From Streptomyces sp. BK340 (GTDB taxonomy: Bacteria; Actinomycetota; Actinomycetes; Streptomycetales; Streptomycetaceae), in the NCBI RefSeq assembly GCF_007827595.1, contig NZ_VISR01000044.1, positions 1 to 60,484 on the forward strand: a stretch of 60,484 nucleotides of DNA. Reading direction: 5' to 3'. The notes under the pieces were generated by a model that had not been told where the DNA came from, made no database searches, and saw only the letters and a program-made list of their open reading frames with translations. Each line of letters starts with the position of its first letter. Position 1 is the stretch's first letter. This document shows positions 42,198-51,334 of this stretch, piece by piece. A program made the translations under genes and the position numbers.

Positions 42198-42734
42198 ATG
42201 GAAGATCTGGAACTCGTGGCTTGGCCGCCTGAGCCGCTCAGGACCGAGCGGCTCGTGCTCCGAGAGCCCGAATCGCGGGATCGTGCGGCGTTCATCGAAC
42301 TGCTCGCCTCATCAGAGGTGCACACCTACCTCGGCGGTCCCCGCTCCCGTGACGAGCTCGAGCGCGAGACACCTGAGGTGCCCGAGCGGTGGCCCGGAAG
42401 TTTCGTCGTCGAACTCGACGGGGCGATGATCGGCCATATCCTGCTCAGGAGAGCAACCGGGCATCGTCGCCCGGCTGCCGTGGGGAAGGCCGATCTCGGC
42501 TACTTGTTCCTGCCGCGGGCATGGGGATCCGGGTACGCCACCGAGGCGTGCGCGGCGGCACTCGGCTGGCTCGCCGACGCCCTTCCCGGCGAGCCGGTGG
42601 TGCTCACCACTCAGACCGCCAACGTCGGCTCGATGCGCCTTGCGGCGAAGCTGGGGTTCACCGAGGTAGAGCGGTTCGAGGCATGGGGCGCCGAGCAGTG
42701 GCTCGGCATGAGGTCCCCGGTCACGCCGGGTTGA
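42198..42734 (+). CDS. GNAT family N-acetyltransferase (RimJ/RimL type)
   Basis: A 178-residue acetyltransferase beginning LELVAWPPEPLRTERLVLRE, the usual start of the RimJ/RimL group. It has GKADLGYLFLPRAWGSGYAT (acetyl-CoA-binding loop with the R/Q-x-x-G-x-G/A equivalent in WGSGYA) and VVLTTQTANVGSMRLAAKLG before FTEVERFEAW. Usual targets are protein N-termini or small molecules. Monocistronic as far as seen. Confidence 0.88.
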   Translation: MEDLELVAWPPEPLRTERLVLREPESRDRAAFIELLASSEVHTYLGGPRSRDELERETPEVPERWPGSFVVELDGAMIGHILLRRATGHRRPAAVGKADLGYLFLPRAWGSGYATEACAAALGWLADALPGEPVVLTTQTANVGSMRLAAKLGFTEVERFEAWGAEQWLGMRSPVTPG

Positions 42735-43121
42735 GTTCGTGACGGAACGGCCGGCGAAGTACGGTGATCTCGGGTCGCCTCGGCTCCTCGTACGGTTGCC
42801 TGCGCCCTGCCTGGGCGCATCACTGCCCGGGGAGGGCAGCGTGGCACTGTTCCGTCATGACTGAGGACACCCAGGAATAGGCCACTCGAAGCCTGGCCGT
42901 CTGGGAAGGTGAGCGACCGCCCGGCGACCTTGCTGCTGGTCAGACCACATCTGGTCGAGCTCTAGCAGGGCCTGAAGGGGCCGCCCCGGCCGGCGAGCCG
43001 CACGCCATGCGACGCTTCGCGGGGCTCATCGGGCCCTTACGGGTCGCGGCGGTCGACAGCGGCCGGGCCGATGACACGGGCGATACGGCAGACCTCACCA
43101 TGCAGGTTGTATAACCAGGTC
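42735..43121. other. intergenic region without recognisable gene
   Basis: About 390 bases. Open frames are short and without codon bias. Its right end carries the -10 element of the DUF952 gene; nothing else was recognised. Confidence 0.4.
43110..43115 (+). promoter_or_regulatory. -10 element of a leaderless DUF952 transcript
   Basis: TATAAC ends six bases before the ATG at 43122, the spacing of leaderless actinobacterial promoters. It lies in the small palindrome GGTTGTATAACC. No convincing -35 was found. Confidence 0.45.
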
Positions 43122-43484
43122 ATGATCTATCACGTTGTTCCACTGGATGACTGGACCGCGCAGCCTGACCAGCCGTACACACCCGGTTCGCTCGCCGAGG
43201 ACGGATTCGTCCACTGCGCCCCCGACGAGGCGACCACGCTGGCCGTCGTCAACGCCTTCTATCGGGATGCGCCGAGGCCGTTGCTGGCTCTGCTCCTCGA
43301 CGAGGGCCGCCTCACCGCGAAGTGTGTTTTCGAGGCCGCGGATCCCGCCCCGCCGCCCGGGACTGCCGACGGTGTCCTGTTCCCGCATGTGTTCGGCCCG
43401 CTCAACCGCGACGCCGTCGAGCGTGTCCTGGAGGTCGAGTGGGACGCTGACGGCCGGGCGACAGGACTGCGGGATGTGAGTTGA
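43122..43484 (+). CDS. DUF952 domain protein
   Basis: A 120-residue protein matching DUF952: IYHVVPLDDWTAQPDQPYTP, EDGFVHCAPDEATTLAVVNA, LLALLLDEGRL and FPHVFGPLNRDAVERVLEVE. Members resemble glutathione S-transferase-like or heat-shock-fold small proteins of unknown function. The ATG at 43122 directly follows a -10 at leaderless spacing, so the in-frame start at 43071 is rejected. It is followed by a GNAT gene on the same strand, about 80 bases on. Confidence 0.88.
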   Translation: MIYHVVPLDDWTAQPDQPYTPGSLAEDGFVHCAPDEATTLAVVNAFYRDAPRPLLALLLDEGRLTAKCVFEAADPAPPPGTADGVLFPHVFGPLNRDAVERVLEVEWDADGRATGLRDVS

Positions 43485-43567
43485 CACTGAGCTTCCCGGC
43501 TCTGGACGGCTCGGATCGGCTGGAGAATGGTTTGGCCAGTGCTCGGCGTAGAGATCATCATGTGGGA

Positions 43568-44104
43568 ATGTCTGAGAACCGATCCGCTGGGGCACCGACT
43601 GTGGTGCGGCTTGCCCAGTACACGAAGGCGGACCAGGAAGAGATCCTCGGAAGCGGCGATGATCCCTTCGGTGTCGCCTGGACCGGTCTGACCTGGCTGC
43701 CGAAAGAAGTGCACTTCGGCATCAGGCATGACGGCCGCCTCGTGGCACACACCGGCCTGCTGCGGCTGCCCGTCGCGATCGGTGACGCCGAGACAGAGGT
43801 GATGGGCCTCGGCGGTGTGGCCGTCGCACCCGGCATGCAAGGTCAGGGGCTGGCGCGGCTCGTCGTCGCAGCCGCACTGGAGCACGCCCGCACGATGGGT
43901 CCTCAGCACGCACTCCTGTTCTGCCGGCCTCCCCTCGTATCGCTCTACCAGCGCCTCGGATGGCACCCGCTCGACAACGACGTACTCGTCGAACAACCCG
44001 GAGCCCGCCTGGTGCCCATGCCGCTGCGGACCATGGTGACGCCCCTGCACGACGACGCCCGCTGGCCCTCAGGGCCAGTACGCCTGTTCTCGCTCCCCAT
44101 GTGA
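43568..44104 (+). CDS. GNAT family N-acetyltransferase
   Basis: A 178-residue acetyltransferase with the acetyl-CoA loop VAPGMQGQGLARLVVAAALE (QGQG-type) preceded by VMGLGGVAV, then HALLFCRPPLVSLYQRLGWH. This combination is seen in a group of GNATs related to aminoglycoside 2'-N-acetyltransferases, but the substrate cannot be fixed from sequence. The ATG at 43568 fits the family; the upstream frame to 43481 is probably not coding. It follows the DUF952 gene. Confidence 0.85.
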   Translation: MSENRSAGAPTVVRLAQYTKADQEEILGSGDDPFGVAWTGLTWLPKEVHFGIRHDGRLVAHTGLLRLPVAIGDAETEVMGLGGVAVAPGMQGQGLARLVVAAALEHARTMGPQHALLFCRPPLVSLYQRLGWHPLDNDVLVEQPGARLVPMPLRTMVTPLHDDARWPSGPVRLFSLPM

Positions 44105-44193
44105 CGGGCTGCTTCAGCCTTCAAGAACACCGGGGACGCGACCGGCCAGGAGCCCACATGGGGCACCGTGGCCGGTCGTGTGTGCTCAAGGCA

Positions 44194-45465
44194 TTACAGC
44201 TGTGGCTGTGGCATCCGCTGCCAGCTGAACGGGCCGTACGCCGTGTCAGTGACGGGGTGGTTGGCGTTCGGGTCCACGGTCAGCTTCAGCCATTCCAGCG
44301 GGGTGGTGCTGCCGTGTACGACGATCCGGTGGAAGTTCGGGACGTCGTAGTACGGGTGCTCGTTCCACGCGTTGTTGTCCGGGTCGTGGGCGCACACGCT
44401 GCCGCCGGTGGCCGGGTCCGTCTCGCCGGTGCACGTCGCCGTCGGCGACAGCGGGTTGTCCGAGCGGTACAGGTGCGAGTCGCCGTTGAGCATCAGCACC
44501 GGACGGCCGAACCTGGTCGTCCTCGCCGCGACCTCGCTGATGATCGGCTCGTAGTTCGTCAGGCGGTCCTTGGTCTTGCCGTCGAGGTCCCACATGTCGG
44601 CCTGCGCCGTGATCACCACGCCCTTGGCGTGCTGGGCCCGCGCCTCGGCGAAGGCGGCATCGAGCCAGCGGACGTCGGCGGCGGTGCGGTTGTCACGCTC
44701 GTCGGTCTGCGCCTGAGTCGCGTTCGGCACCTTGTACCAAGGGTCGGAGTCGTTGTTCGAGCCGCCCGGCACATTGATGGTGACGAAGACGATGTCGTGC
44801 TGTGCCCACCTCACGTTCTCGACGTACTGTGCGTCCCCCGGGTGGCTCGGGTCGTAGGCGGTGGCCTGGGACACCACCTTCAGTGTCCCGCTGCCGAGGG
44901 TGTGACCGGGCTGCGCGAAGAAGTCCTGCCGGACCTTGGCGAGGTTGTCGAGCGGGTTGCCGCAGTGGTAGCTGACACAGTCTGCCGTGTCGGTCGACAG
45001 GCCACTCGTGCCGATGTAGTTGATCGCACCGGAGGACGAGTCGTAGAAGCCGCCGCCCTGACCAGGCGAGGCCAGACTCGACGCCTTGTGGCAGTCGGCC
45101 CATTCGTTGTCGCCCGGCGTGTACACGAGCGGCTTGCTGAAGTTCCGCCACACGGAGGCGATCGAGGCGTCGTAGGCGTCGGTGCAGAACTCCTTGCCCG
45201 AGTGGATGTCGCCCACGTGTATGGCGCCGCTGATCGTCGGGTCACTGTTGATGGTGCTGATGAATGCCGGGGTCTTCTGGAACTGCGAGATGTCCGCGGA
45301 CTGCCCCGCGGGCGCGTACGCCGACTTGCCGTAGGGCGAGTCGCCGAACACGGCTAGCGTCAGTGGCGTGCCGGCCGCCGATGCCGTGGTGGTCGACATT
45401 ACGGAAGAGGCAAGGCCGATGGCGACGAGCGGGACAAGCCCGTGCTTCAGCATGCGTCTCGACAT
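44194..45465 (-). CDS. secreted calcineurin-like metallophosphoesterase
   Basis: A 423-residue secreted phosphoesterase. The signal peptide is SRRMLKHGLVPLVAIGLASS with an ASAA-type cleavage near residue 32. Metal-binding blocks: LAVFGDSPYG, GAIHVGDIHSG, LVYTPGDNEWADC, VVITAQADMWD, and VLMLNGDSHLYRSDN, the last being the GxxH-equivalent. The order matches dimetallic phosphoesterases, though the first block has S where D-x-H is common. GAGGG precedes the ATG. It is probably exported, acting on phospho-compounds or nucleotides outside the cell. Confidence 0.88.
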   Translation of the reverse strand: MSRRMLKHGLVPLVAIGLASSVMSTTTASAAGTPLTLAVFGDSPYGKSAYAPAGQSADISQFQKTPAFISTINSDPTISGAIHVGDIHSGKEFCTDAYDASIASVWRNFSKPLVYTPGDNEWADCHKASSLASPGQGGGFYDSSSGAINYIGTSGLSTDTADCVSYHCGNPLDNLAKVRQDFFAQPGHTLGSGTLKVVSQATAYDPSHPGDAQYVENVRWAQHDIVFVTINVPGGSNNDSDPWYKVPNATQAQTDERDNRTAADVRWLDAAFAEARAQHAKGVVITAQADMWDLDGKTKDRLTNYEPIISEVAARTTRFGRPVLMLNGDSHLYRSDNPLSPTATCTGETDPATGGSVCAHDPDNNAWNEHPYYDVPNFHRIVVHGSTTPLEWLKLTVDPNANHPVTDTAYGPFSWQRMPQPQL

Positions 45466-45922
45466 GCGTCCCTCTTTCAGGTCCGGTTGAGGGGGGCGCT
45501 CCAGTGAACTGGATCCCCAGGGAGCGCGACATGACATCAACGGCGGCCTGGAGATGACGAACAGGCAAAGATTCAGCCACGCCCGCAGGCCGCATCGCTC
45601 GCTGTCTACGCAGACCTCGCTGCGCGTCTCGGCGGCCGGAGAAGGTGCAGTCAGAATGTCGTCCAGTGGTCGGGCTGGCAGGCGGCGCGGTCGTTCCCCT
45701 GCTCGTCCGGGCCGATACCACCTGCCCGACTCCGCGCAGGGCCGGGACAGCCCGCCGCAGCGATGGGAGGCGTTCGTCCCGGCCGCGGCGGGCAGCGGGG
45801 TCCGTGTCAGGAGCCTCATCCGCCAGCCGGCGGCCACAACTTCCAGACCTGGAGCGGCATGTATCCCGACGCTGGACCGGCTCAGCACAGAACTGTCCCC
45901 GCCCGCCGCGGGCCGGCAGGGG
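45466..45922. other. intergenic region without recognisable gene
   Basis: About 460 bases between the phosphoesterase and the P450. Apparent long frames lack codon bias and family matches. One GTTCACTGGAG unit at 45509-45499 on the minus strand resembles a single PHO-box unit but has no partners. Confidence 0.4.
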
Positions 45923-47194
45923 TCAGTGGGAACGCGCGTCTGAGAGCCGGCCCGGGCGCACCGGGAGCGCTTCGACGCTGTTGCCGATGAAGCTGCGCTG
46001 GCGGGGCAGTTCGGCCTCGGGGACGGCGAGGTCGAGGTCAGGGAAGCGGGTGAAGAGCCGTTCCAGGGCGATCGTGGCCTCGAGGCGGGCGAGCGGTGCG
46101 CCTACGCAGTAGTGCACGCCCTGGCCGAAGGAGAGATGCCGGGCCGCGCCGGGCCGGGTGACGTCGAAGCGGTCGGCGTCCGGGCCGTGGAAGTCCTTGT
46201 CGCGCCCGGCGGCGGTGTAGCCGGCCAGGACCGGGGTGCCCTTCGGGATCACGGTGCCGCCGAGGGCCAGGTCGCGCGTGGGGTAGCGGAAGGGGAACCA
46301 GCTGACCGGGCCGTCCCAGCGCAGCGTCTCGTCCACCACGTCCGACCAGGTGGCCTTGCCGTCCAGGACCAGCGCCAACTGGTCGCGGTGGGTGCACAGT
46401 GCCCGTACGGCATTGCTGATCAGGTTGAGGGTGGTCTCGTGGCCGGCGACCAGCATCAGGCGCATCGTGCCGATGAGTTCGGCCTCACTGAGCCGGTCGC
46501 CGCCGTCCTCGCGGGCGGCTATCAGGGCGCTGGTGAGGTCGTCGCCGGGGGAGGCCCGGCGGGCGGCAGCGATGGTGCCGAGCAGCTCGACCAGCTCGCG
46601 TACGGCGGCCATCACCTCCGCGGGGGTGGTGTCGGTGGCGATGATCACCGTGTAGGTGAGGTCGTGCAGCCGGTCGCGGTGCTCGGGGTCCACGCCGAGC
46701 AGCTCGCAGATGACGCTCATCGGGAGCGGGAGCGCGAAGTGCGTGCGCAGGTCCGCGATGCCGTCCGGGTCCTCGGCGGCGGCTCGGCCGAGGTCGTCGA
46801 GGAGTCCGGCTGTCAGCTCCTCGATGCGCGGCCGCAGGCGCTCGACCTGGCGGGCGGTGAAGGCGCTGCCGACGAGGGAGCGCAGCCGGCGGTGGTCGGC
46901 GCCGTCGGCGGTGTGCATGCCTTGGGCGTTGGCGAAGACCCGTAGCGGCCAGTCCGCGGGGATCGTGCCGTCGTTCAGGGCCGGGCAGTGGCGGGCGTCC
47001 TTGGCCACGTCGGGGTGGGCGAGGAACTCCTTGAGCGCGTCGTGCCCCAGGACGACGGCCGCGGGCACCCCGCCGGGCAGGACGATGTCCGCAACGGGCC
47101 CCCGGGCCCGCAGGTCGGCGTTCAGGGCGTGCGGGCAGCCGCCGGCGGGGTCGACGACGTGGGCGGGCACGGGAGCGGGGGTGTGGGAGGACAA
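45923..47194 (-). CDS. cytochrome P450
   Basis: A 423-residue soluble bacterial P450. I-helix oxygen-binding motif MLVAGHETTLNLI, K-helix ExxR in VVDETLRWDG, and the heme-ligand loop LSFGQGVHYCVGAPLARLEA with the proximal Cys. GMHTADGADHRRLRSLVGSA is the C-helix W/H-x-x-x-R equivalent. I assign the start to TTG 47194, preceded by GGAG seven bases upstream; a GTG at 47170 is the alternative. No ferredoxin gene is adjacent, so electrons must come from elsewhere. The substrate is unknown. Confidence 0.93.
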   Translation of the reverse strand: MSSHTPAPVPAHVVDPAGGCPHALNADLRARGPVADIVLPGGVPAAVVLGHDALKEFLAHPDVAKDARHCPALNDGTIPADWPLRVFANAQGMHTADGADHRRLRSLVGSAFTARQVERLRPRIEELTAGLLDDLGRAAAEDPDGIADLRTHFALPLPMSVICELLGVDPEHRDRLHDLTYTVIIATDTTPAEVMAAVRELVELLGTIAAARRASPGDDLTSALIAAREDGGDRLSEAELIGTMRLMLVAGHETTLNLISNAVRALCTHRDQLALVLDGKATWSDVVDETLRWDGPVSWFPFRYPTRDLALGGTVIPKGTPVLAGYTAAGRDKDFHGPDADRFDVTRPGAARHLSFGQGVHYCVGAPLARLEATIALERLFTRFPDLDLAVPEAELPRQRSFIGNSVEALPVRPGRLSDARSH

Positions 47195-47444
47195 GCCGGG
47201 ACTCCTGACGGTATGGACGAATACCGGGCAACAGTGCGGTGTCGAAGGCCGGTTGTACAAGTCCGTTCCGCCGACGCCCCGGCCGAGGGCCTGGTCCGTC
47301 CAGCCCGCTGACTTCCGAAGCCGGGGACGGACGGCTCCAGCCTCGACCTGCCTGGGACCTTCCCACTGCGGGCGGGTCGGGTGTGCCGACTGCCGCTCAG
47401 GCCGTCCTTGACCTTGTCGTAGCGTCACGGTTTTCACTGAGGTC

Positions 47445-47676
47445 ATGCGAATCGGCGAACTCGCCGCCCTCGCCGGCGTGCACCCGGACGACCCGCAGGC
47501 GACCCGAGCCACCGCGGAGCCGGCGGTCCGGCTGTCCGACGACGGGGCGGCGTACGTCGCTGACGACCACGCCGGCTGTCACGGACGCCTTCCTCGCGGA
47601 TCCGGCACCGGCTCAGGCTGCGGCTGTCAAAGGCGCGCTCGAACTCGTGAAGCAACGACAGGCGGGAACGGCATGA
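47445..47676 (+). pseudogene. MerR-family regulator remnant
   Basis: Begins MRIGELAALAGV, the canonical MerR N-terminus, but then loses the helix-turn-helix. In another frame the segment FLADPAPAQAAAVKGALELV then KQRQAGTA ends at a TGA that overlaps the ATG of the next gene (ATGA, 47673-47676). The original regulator, probably translationally coupled to the downstream membrane-protein gene, has lost most of its middle. Confidence 0.5.
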
Positions 47677-48344
47677 CCACTTCCAAGCCCCCGACGACCC
47701 GGCCCTCCTTCAACGCCCCCGCACGGGAAGTGCTCGCGAGGGTCGTACCCGGACCACTCCTGCGGATCCTGGCGCACGAGGGGCGCGTCATGGAAAGCCT
47801 GATCCGATGGGTCGCCCGCCGGCCGCACGGCGTCGACGGCGCCGACGCGGTCTTCACCCACGGCCGTGACCAGGCCCTCACGATGTACGGCTGCGCCTTC
47901 GCGTGCATCGTCGAGACCGTCGCCGTGTCCTGCCTCCTCTCCGACCGGCCCGTCATCCACTCCATCCTCCTGGTCGTGGACGTCTACACCGTCCTGTTCG
48001 TCTTCGGCATGCAGGCCGCAACCGTCACCCGACCGCACGTCCTCGCCGAGGGAACCCTGCGTGTTCGGCAGGCAGCCAACGTCGACATCCACGTCCCCAT
48101 CGAACACATCGCCGCCGTCCGCCGCGAGGCGCTCTTCACCCACGAGAAGACGGACGGCCAACTGAACCTCCCCATCGCCTCGCAGACTTCCATCACCCTT
48201 GAACTGACCACACCGGTCAACGCACCGAAGTTCTTCGGCACGCCCCGCCTCGTCAACGTGATCAGGCTCCACGCGGACGACCCCGAGGCCCTCCACGACG
48301 CCGTCGTACAGGCACGAACCCGCGGTACGCCCGCGTCAGCGTGA
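47673..48344 (+). CDS. membrane protein with PH-like cytoplasmic domain
   Basis: A 223-residue protein. Residues about 68-115 contain two hydrophobic segments (TMYGCAFACIVETVAVSCLL and HSILLVVDVYTVLFVFGMQA). The C-terminal 100 residues (VTRPHVLAEGTLRVRQAANV, PIEHIAAVRREALF, QTSITLELTTPVNAPKFFGT, VNVIRLHADDPEALHDAVVQ) resemble the bacterial PH-like domain found with paired membrane helices. Function unknown. Its ATG overlaps the end of a degenerate MerR gene, suggesting past co-regulation. Confidence 0.7.
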   Translation: MTTSKPPTTRPSFNAPAREVLARVVPGPLLRILAHEGRVMESLIRWVARRPHGVDGADAVFTHGRDQALTMYGCAFACIVETVAVSCLLSDRPVIHSILLVVDVYTVLFVFGMQAATVTRPHVLAEGTLRVRQAANVDIHVPIEHIAAVRREALFTHEKTDGQLNLPIASQTSITLELTTPVNAPKFFGTPRLVNVIRLHADDPEALHDAVVQARTRGTPASA

Positions 48345-48730
48345 CGCGGGAAACATGCCCGCACCCTGCCCGGCGAAGTGGGGGTGCCATTGATGCGGGG
48401 AACGTTCCAGGACCCGACCGCGTCGAGACTCCTCATGCTGTTCGAGTACTCGTCCACGGCGTGCTGGGCGCCATCGGACGCGCGGCCCGCTCGTCGGCCG
48501 CCCTCGCCGGCCTCTTCGGTCTTCTGCTGCACGAAGACCGAAGAGGGCGCGAACATGTACGACCCGAACCCCAAGGAGGCCCCGGCGCCCGCGTGACGCC
48601 GCGCCTTCGGCAGTTGCCGTCCTGAGGCCGCCCGGCAGGTGTTGGCGGGGCGGCCTCGGACACGCACGGCCGTCGTGTACGTGGTGGTGTCCTGAGCGGC
48701 CCGGCCCGCGCCGCTGGGTAGGGTCGGGGC
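48345..48730. other. intergenic region, possible short coding remnant
   Basis: About 390 bases. The plus-strand frame ending at 48596 (product end TKTEEGANMYDPNPKEAPAP) has strong GC3 bias for about 45 codons but no recognised family or ribosome-binding site. Otherwise only the promoter of the kinase at 48731 is expected here. Confidence 0.35.
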
Positions 48731-49900
48731 GTGGACCGCAGCAGCAGTCAGCCGGACGACGCATTCGCCGGGGAAGCGCGGGGCGAGCTGTCGCCGCGGG
48801 TGGCCCGGGCGCTGTGGTGGGGGTCGGCCTGTCTGGTGCTCGCCGTCCTCGGCACCTCGGTACTTGTCGCCGGAGCGGAGCACGGCCGGCGGCTGCCCGT
48901 GTCCATGACCCTGGTGCTCGCGCAGGCCTGTGCCCTGAGATGGCAGGTGCGCGCTCCGGTCCCCGTGCTGGCCGCGAATGCGGCGACGGGGCTCGTGGTG
49001 TGGGCGCTGCTGCCCGCGGTGACCTTGACGGGGGCGTTGCTCGCGGCGCAGGTCACCTTGTGTGTGCTGTCGGCCACCAGGCCGCGGCGGGTGTCGGCGT
49101 GGGCGCTCGCGGCTATGTGCCTGCCGGCACCGCTCGCGTTCGGGGCGGGTGGCCCCACGGGTCTGGCGGTCTATCTGCTGACGGTGGTCCTGGCGTGGAC
49201 CGCGGGGCAGTGGCGCAGGGCGCATCAGGCACGGACGAGGGCGGAGATGCGCCGGGCTGTGGTTGAGGAGCGCGCGCGGATCGCGCGCGAGGTGCACGAC
49301 GTCGTGGCGCACACCTTGTCGGTGATGGTCATTCAGGCGGGTGCCGCTGACGACGTGTTCACCGAACGGCCCGAGCAGGCCCGTGAGGCGCTGCGGGCCA
49401 TTGAGTCGGGCGCCCGTTCGGCGCTCGGTGAACTGCGCCTGCTGCTACGTGCGTTCCAGCTCGACGCGGGGGAGGGCGGGGCCGGGGAGCGGCGGGCGCC
49501 GGGGCCGTCGCTCTCTCGTCTGGACGAGCTGGCCGACACGGTGCGTGCGACCGGGATGACCGTGCACGTGCACCGCGAGGGCGCCGTCGACGGGCTGGCG
49601 GCCGGGGTGGACCTGGCGGCGTACCGGATCGTCCAGGAGGCCCTCACCAACACGCTGCGCCACGCTGCCGGCGCCGACGAGGTGGGGGTGCGCGTGACGG
49701 TCGAGGAGGAGTGCGTGAAGGTCACGGTGGTCGACAACGGGCGTACGTCGCAGAACCGTTCGGCCGCGGCGGGAGCGGGACGCGGGCTGGTGGGGATGAA
49801 GGAACGTGCACGGCTCGTGGGTGGCAGTCTGCATGCCGGTCCGCTGCCCGGAGGCGGGTTCGAGGTGGCTGCGCACCTGCCGGTGGAGCGCACGTCATGA
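48731..49900 (+). CDS. NarL-type sensor histidine kinase
   Basis: A 389-residue kinase of the HisKA_3 group. Four or five hydrophobic segments in residues 28-155 form a membrane domain without a clear extracytoplasmic sensor. The dimerisation/phospho-acceptor motif is ERARIAREVHDVVAHTLSVM (His near 192), and the HATPase part has VQEALTNTLRHAAGA, VTVVDNGR and GRGLVGMKERARLVGGSL. GTG start. The stop overlaps the next gene's ATG (ATGA, 49897-49900), so the pair is translationally coupled. Confidence 0.92.
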   Translation: MDRSSSQPDDAFAGEARGELSPRVARALWWGSACLVLAVLGTSVLVAGAEHGRRLPVSMTLVLAQACALRWQVRAPVPVLAANAATGLVVWALLPAVTLTGALLAAQVTLCVLSATRPRRVSAWALAAMCLPAPLAFGAGGPTGLAVYLLTVVLAWTAGQWRRAHQARTRAEMRRAVVEERARIAREVHDVVAHTLSVMVIQAGAADDVFTERPEQAREALRAIESGARSALGELRLLLRAFQLDAGEGGAGERRAPGPSLSRLDELADTVRATGMTVHVHREGAVDGLAAGVDLAAYRIVQEALTNTLRHAAGADEVGVRVTVEEECVKVTVVDNGRTSQNRSAAAGAGRGLVGMKERARLVGGSLHAGPLPGGGFEVAAHLPVERTS

Positions 49901-50556
49901 CACTGCGGGTGGTGGTGGCCGACGACCAGACCCTGGTCCGTACCGGATTCCGAATGATCATCGACGCCCGGGACGACCTCGAGGTCGTCGGTGAGGCGTC
50001 CGACGGCCAGGAGGCGGTGCGGCTGACGCGGGAACTGGCGCCCGACGTAGTGCTGATGGACGTACGCATGCCTGTCGTGGACGGTATCGAGGCGACCCGG
50101 CGGATCGCGGAGTGCGGCAGCCCGGCCCGGGTGCTCGTGCTGACCACCTGGGACGTGGACACGCACGTCGTCGCCGCCCTGCGGGCCGGGGCGAGCGGCT
50201 TCCTGCTGAAGGACATCCGGCCCGCCGAACTCGTCGACGCGATTCGCCTCACCGCGCGCGGCGACGCGCTGCTGGCGCCGACGGTGCTGAGCCGCGTCCT
50301 CGACCGGTTCCTTCGCACCACACCCGACCCGGCACCGCCGCCCTCCCTGCAGAGCCTCTCCGGCCGCGAGCGGGAGGTGCTCACCTTGATCGGGCAGGCG
50401 CTGTCGAACGCGGAGATCGCCGAGCGGCTGCGCCTGTCGGAGGCCACCGTCAAGAACCACGTCACCGCGGTGCTGCGCAAACTCGGCCTGCGTGACCGCG
50501 TCCAGGCCGTCGTCGCCGCCTACGACCACGGCCTCGTACAACCGCGCCGCCCCTGA
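49897..50556 (+). CDS. NarL/FixJ-family response regulator
   Basis: A 219-residue regulator. Receiver: VVVADDQTLVRTGFRMIIDA, phospho-acceptor in VVLMDVRMPVVDGIEATRRI (about residue 53), TTWDVD and FLLKDI. LuxR-type HTH at residues 150-210: SLSGREREVLTLIGQALSNA then EIAERLRLSEATVKNHVTAV. The cognate kinase precedes it with a four-base overlap. A strong hairpin terminator follows 17 bases after its stop. Likely autoregulated; no other target is evident. Confidence 0.95.
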   Translation: MTLRVVVADDQTLVRTGFRMIIDARDDLEVVGEASDGQEAVRLTRELAPDVVLMDVRMPVVDGIEATRRIAECGSPARVLVLTTWDVDTHVVAALRAGASGFLLKDIRPAELVDAIRLTARGDALLAPTVLSRVLDRFLRTTPDPAPPPSLQSLSGREREVLTLIGQALSNAEIAERLRLSEATVKNHVTAVLRKLGLRDRVQAVVAAYDHGLVQPRRP

Positions 50557-50573
50557 CGGCCGCCTCCTCCTCC

Positions 50574-50595
50574 GCCTCCTCCTCAAGGAGGAGGC
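50574..50595 (+). terminator. hairpin terminator after the NarL-type pair
   Basis: Perfect 10-base arms GCCTCCTCCT and AGGAGGAGGC with a two-base loop. It starts 18 bases after the regulator stop. It has no U-tract. Confidence 0.65.
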
Positions 50596-50680
50596 CGGGC
50601 CGCGATCCTCCTGCGTTCCCAGTGCCGGACCACACCCATGGCCGATCCGCGGCCGGGGCGGCCGGCCATAGCGTCGAGGT

Positions 50681-51319
50681 GTGAACGACGACCTCGCCTG
50701 CCTCATGTATCTGCTCGCCCACGACGACGCGGCCGAAGGCCCCTACGACCGTCCCCGCACTGAGCTGCTGGTCCGTGCCGCCGCCCTGGTCGACCTCGCG
50801 TTGCGCGGCCGGCTGGTCGAGGACGGCGGCACGGTCACCGTGTCCGGCACCCACCCGACCGGCGACCCCGTCCTGGACGGCGTTCTGCGCGATGCCGCCG
50901 CCGGGCACGGCTGGAAGCGCCTCGTGCGCCGCCACCGCAAGCGGACCCTGAGGGAGGTGGAGGACCGGCTCGCCGCGGCGGGACTGCTGACCGTGAAGGC
51001 ACCCCGTACCCGCTACGGCACACGACGGCTCACCGTGACGGACCGCGGCGTTCCCGCCGCCGTGCACGCCCGTGTGTCCGCGACGCTGCACGGGGACGGT
51101 CCGGTGCAGGAGATCCCCGCCGCCGACGCCGCGCTGCTCGCGCTGGCTGACGCGGGCCGCGTCCTGTCGGTCGTCTCCTGGCAGGACCACAAGAGCTTCC
51201 GGGCCCGCGTGGACGCCTGCACGGGGACTCTCGCCGCCTTCGGGCCGGGCCTGGAGAAAGCTGTACGCGCGCTGCCGACCACCATGATCGCCGCGCAGGG
51301 CGGCATGGGCGGCAGCTGA
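50681..51319 (+). CDS. GPP34 (GOLPH3-like) family protein
   Basis: A 212-residue protein of the Golgi phosphoprotein 3/GPP34 family: DLACLMYLLAHDDAAEGPYD, RAAALVDLALRGRLVEDGG, TLREVEDRLAAAGLLTVKA, RRLTVTDRGVPAAVHARVSA, and ADAALLALADAGRVLSVVSW. Streptomyces members are numerous, cytoplasmic, and of unsettled function; in eukaryotes the family binds PtdIns4P. It starts at GTG 50681; TAGCGT six to eight bases upstream may be a leaderless -10. It is followed 15 bases on by a secreted carboxylesterase gene, so the two are probably co-transcribed. Confidence 0.88.
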   Translation: MNDDLACLMYLLAHDDAAEGPYDRPRTELLVRAAALVDLALRGRLVEDGGTVTVSGTHPTGDPVLDGVLRDAAAGHGWKRLVRRHRKRTLREVEDRLAAAGLLTVKAPRTRYGTRRLTVTDRGVPAAVHARVSATLHGDGPVQEIPAADAALLALADAGRVLSVVSWQDHKSFRARVDACTGTLAAFGPGLEKAVRALPTTMIAAQGGMGGS

Positions 51320-51334
51320 CCGAACGGGGAATCG

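Noticed and set aside
45499..45509. single PHO-box-like unit before the metallophosphoesterase
   Set aside because: Adjacent 11-base units do not match, so it is probably chance.
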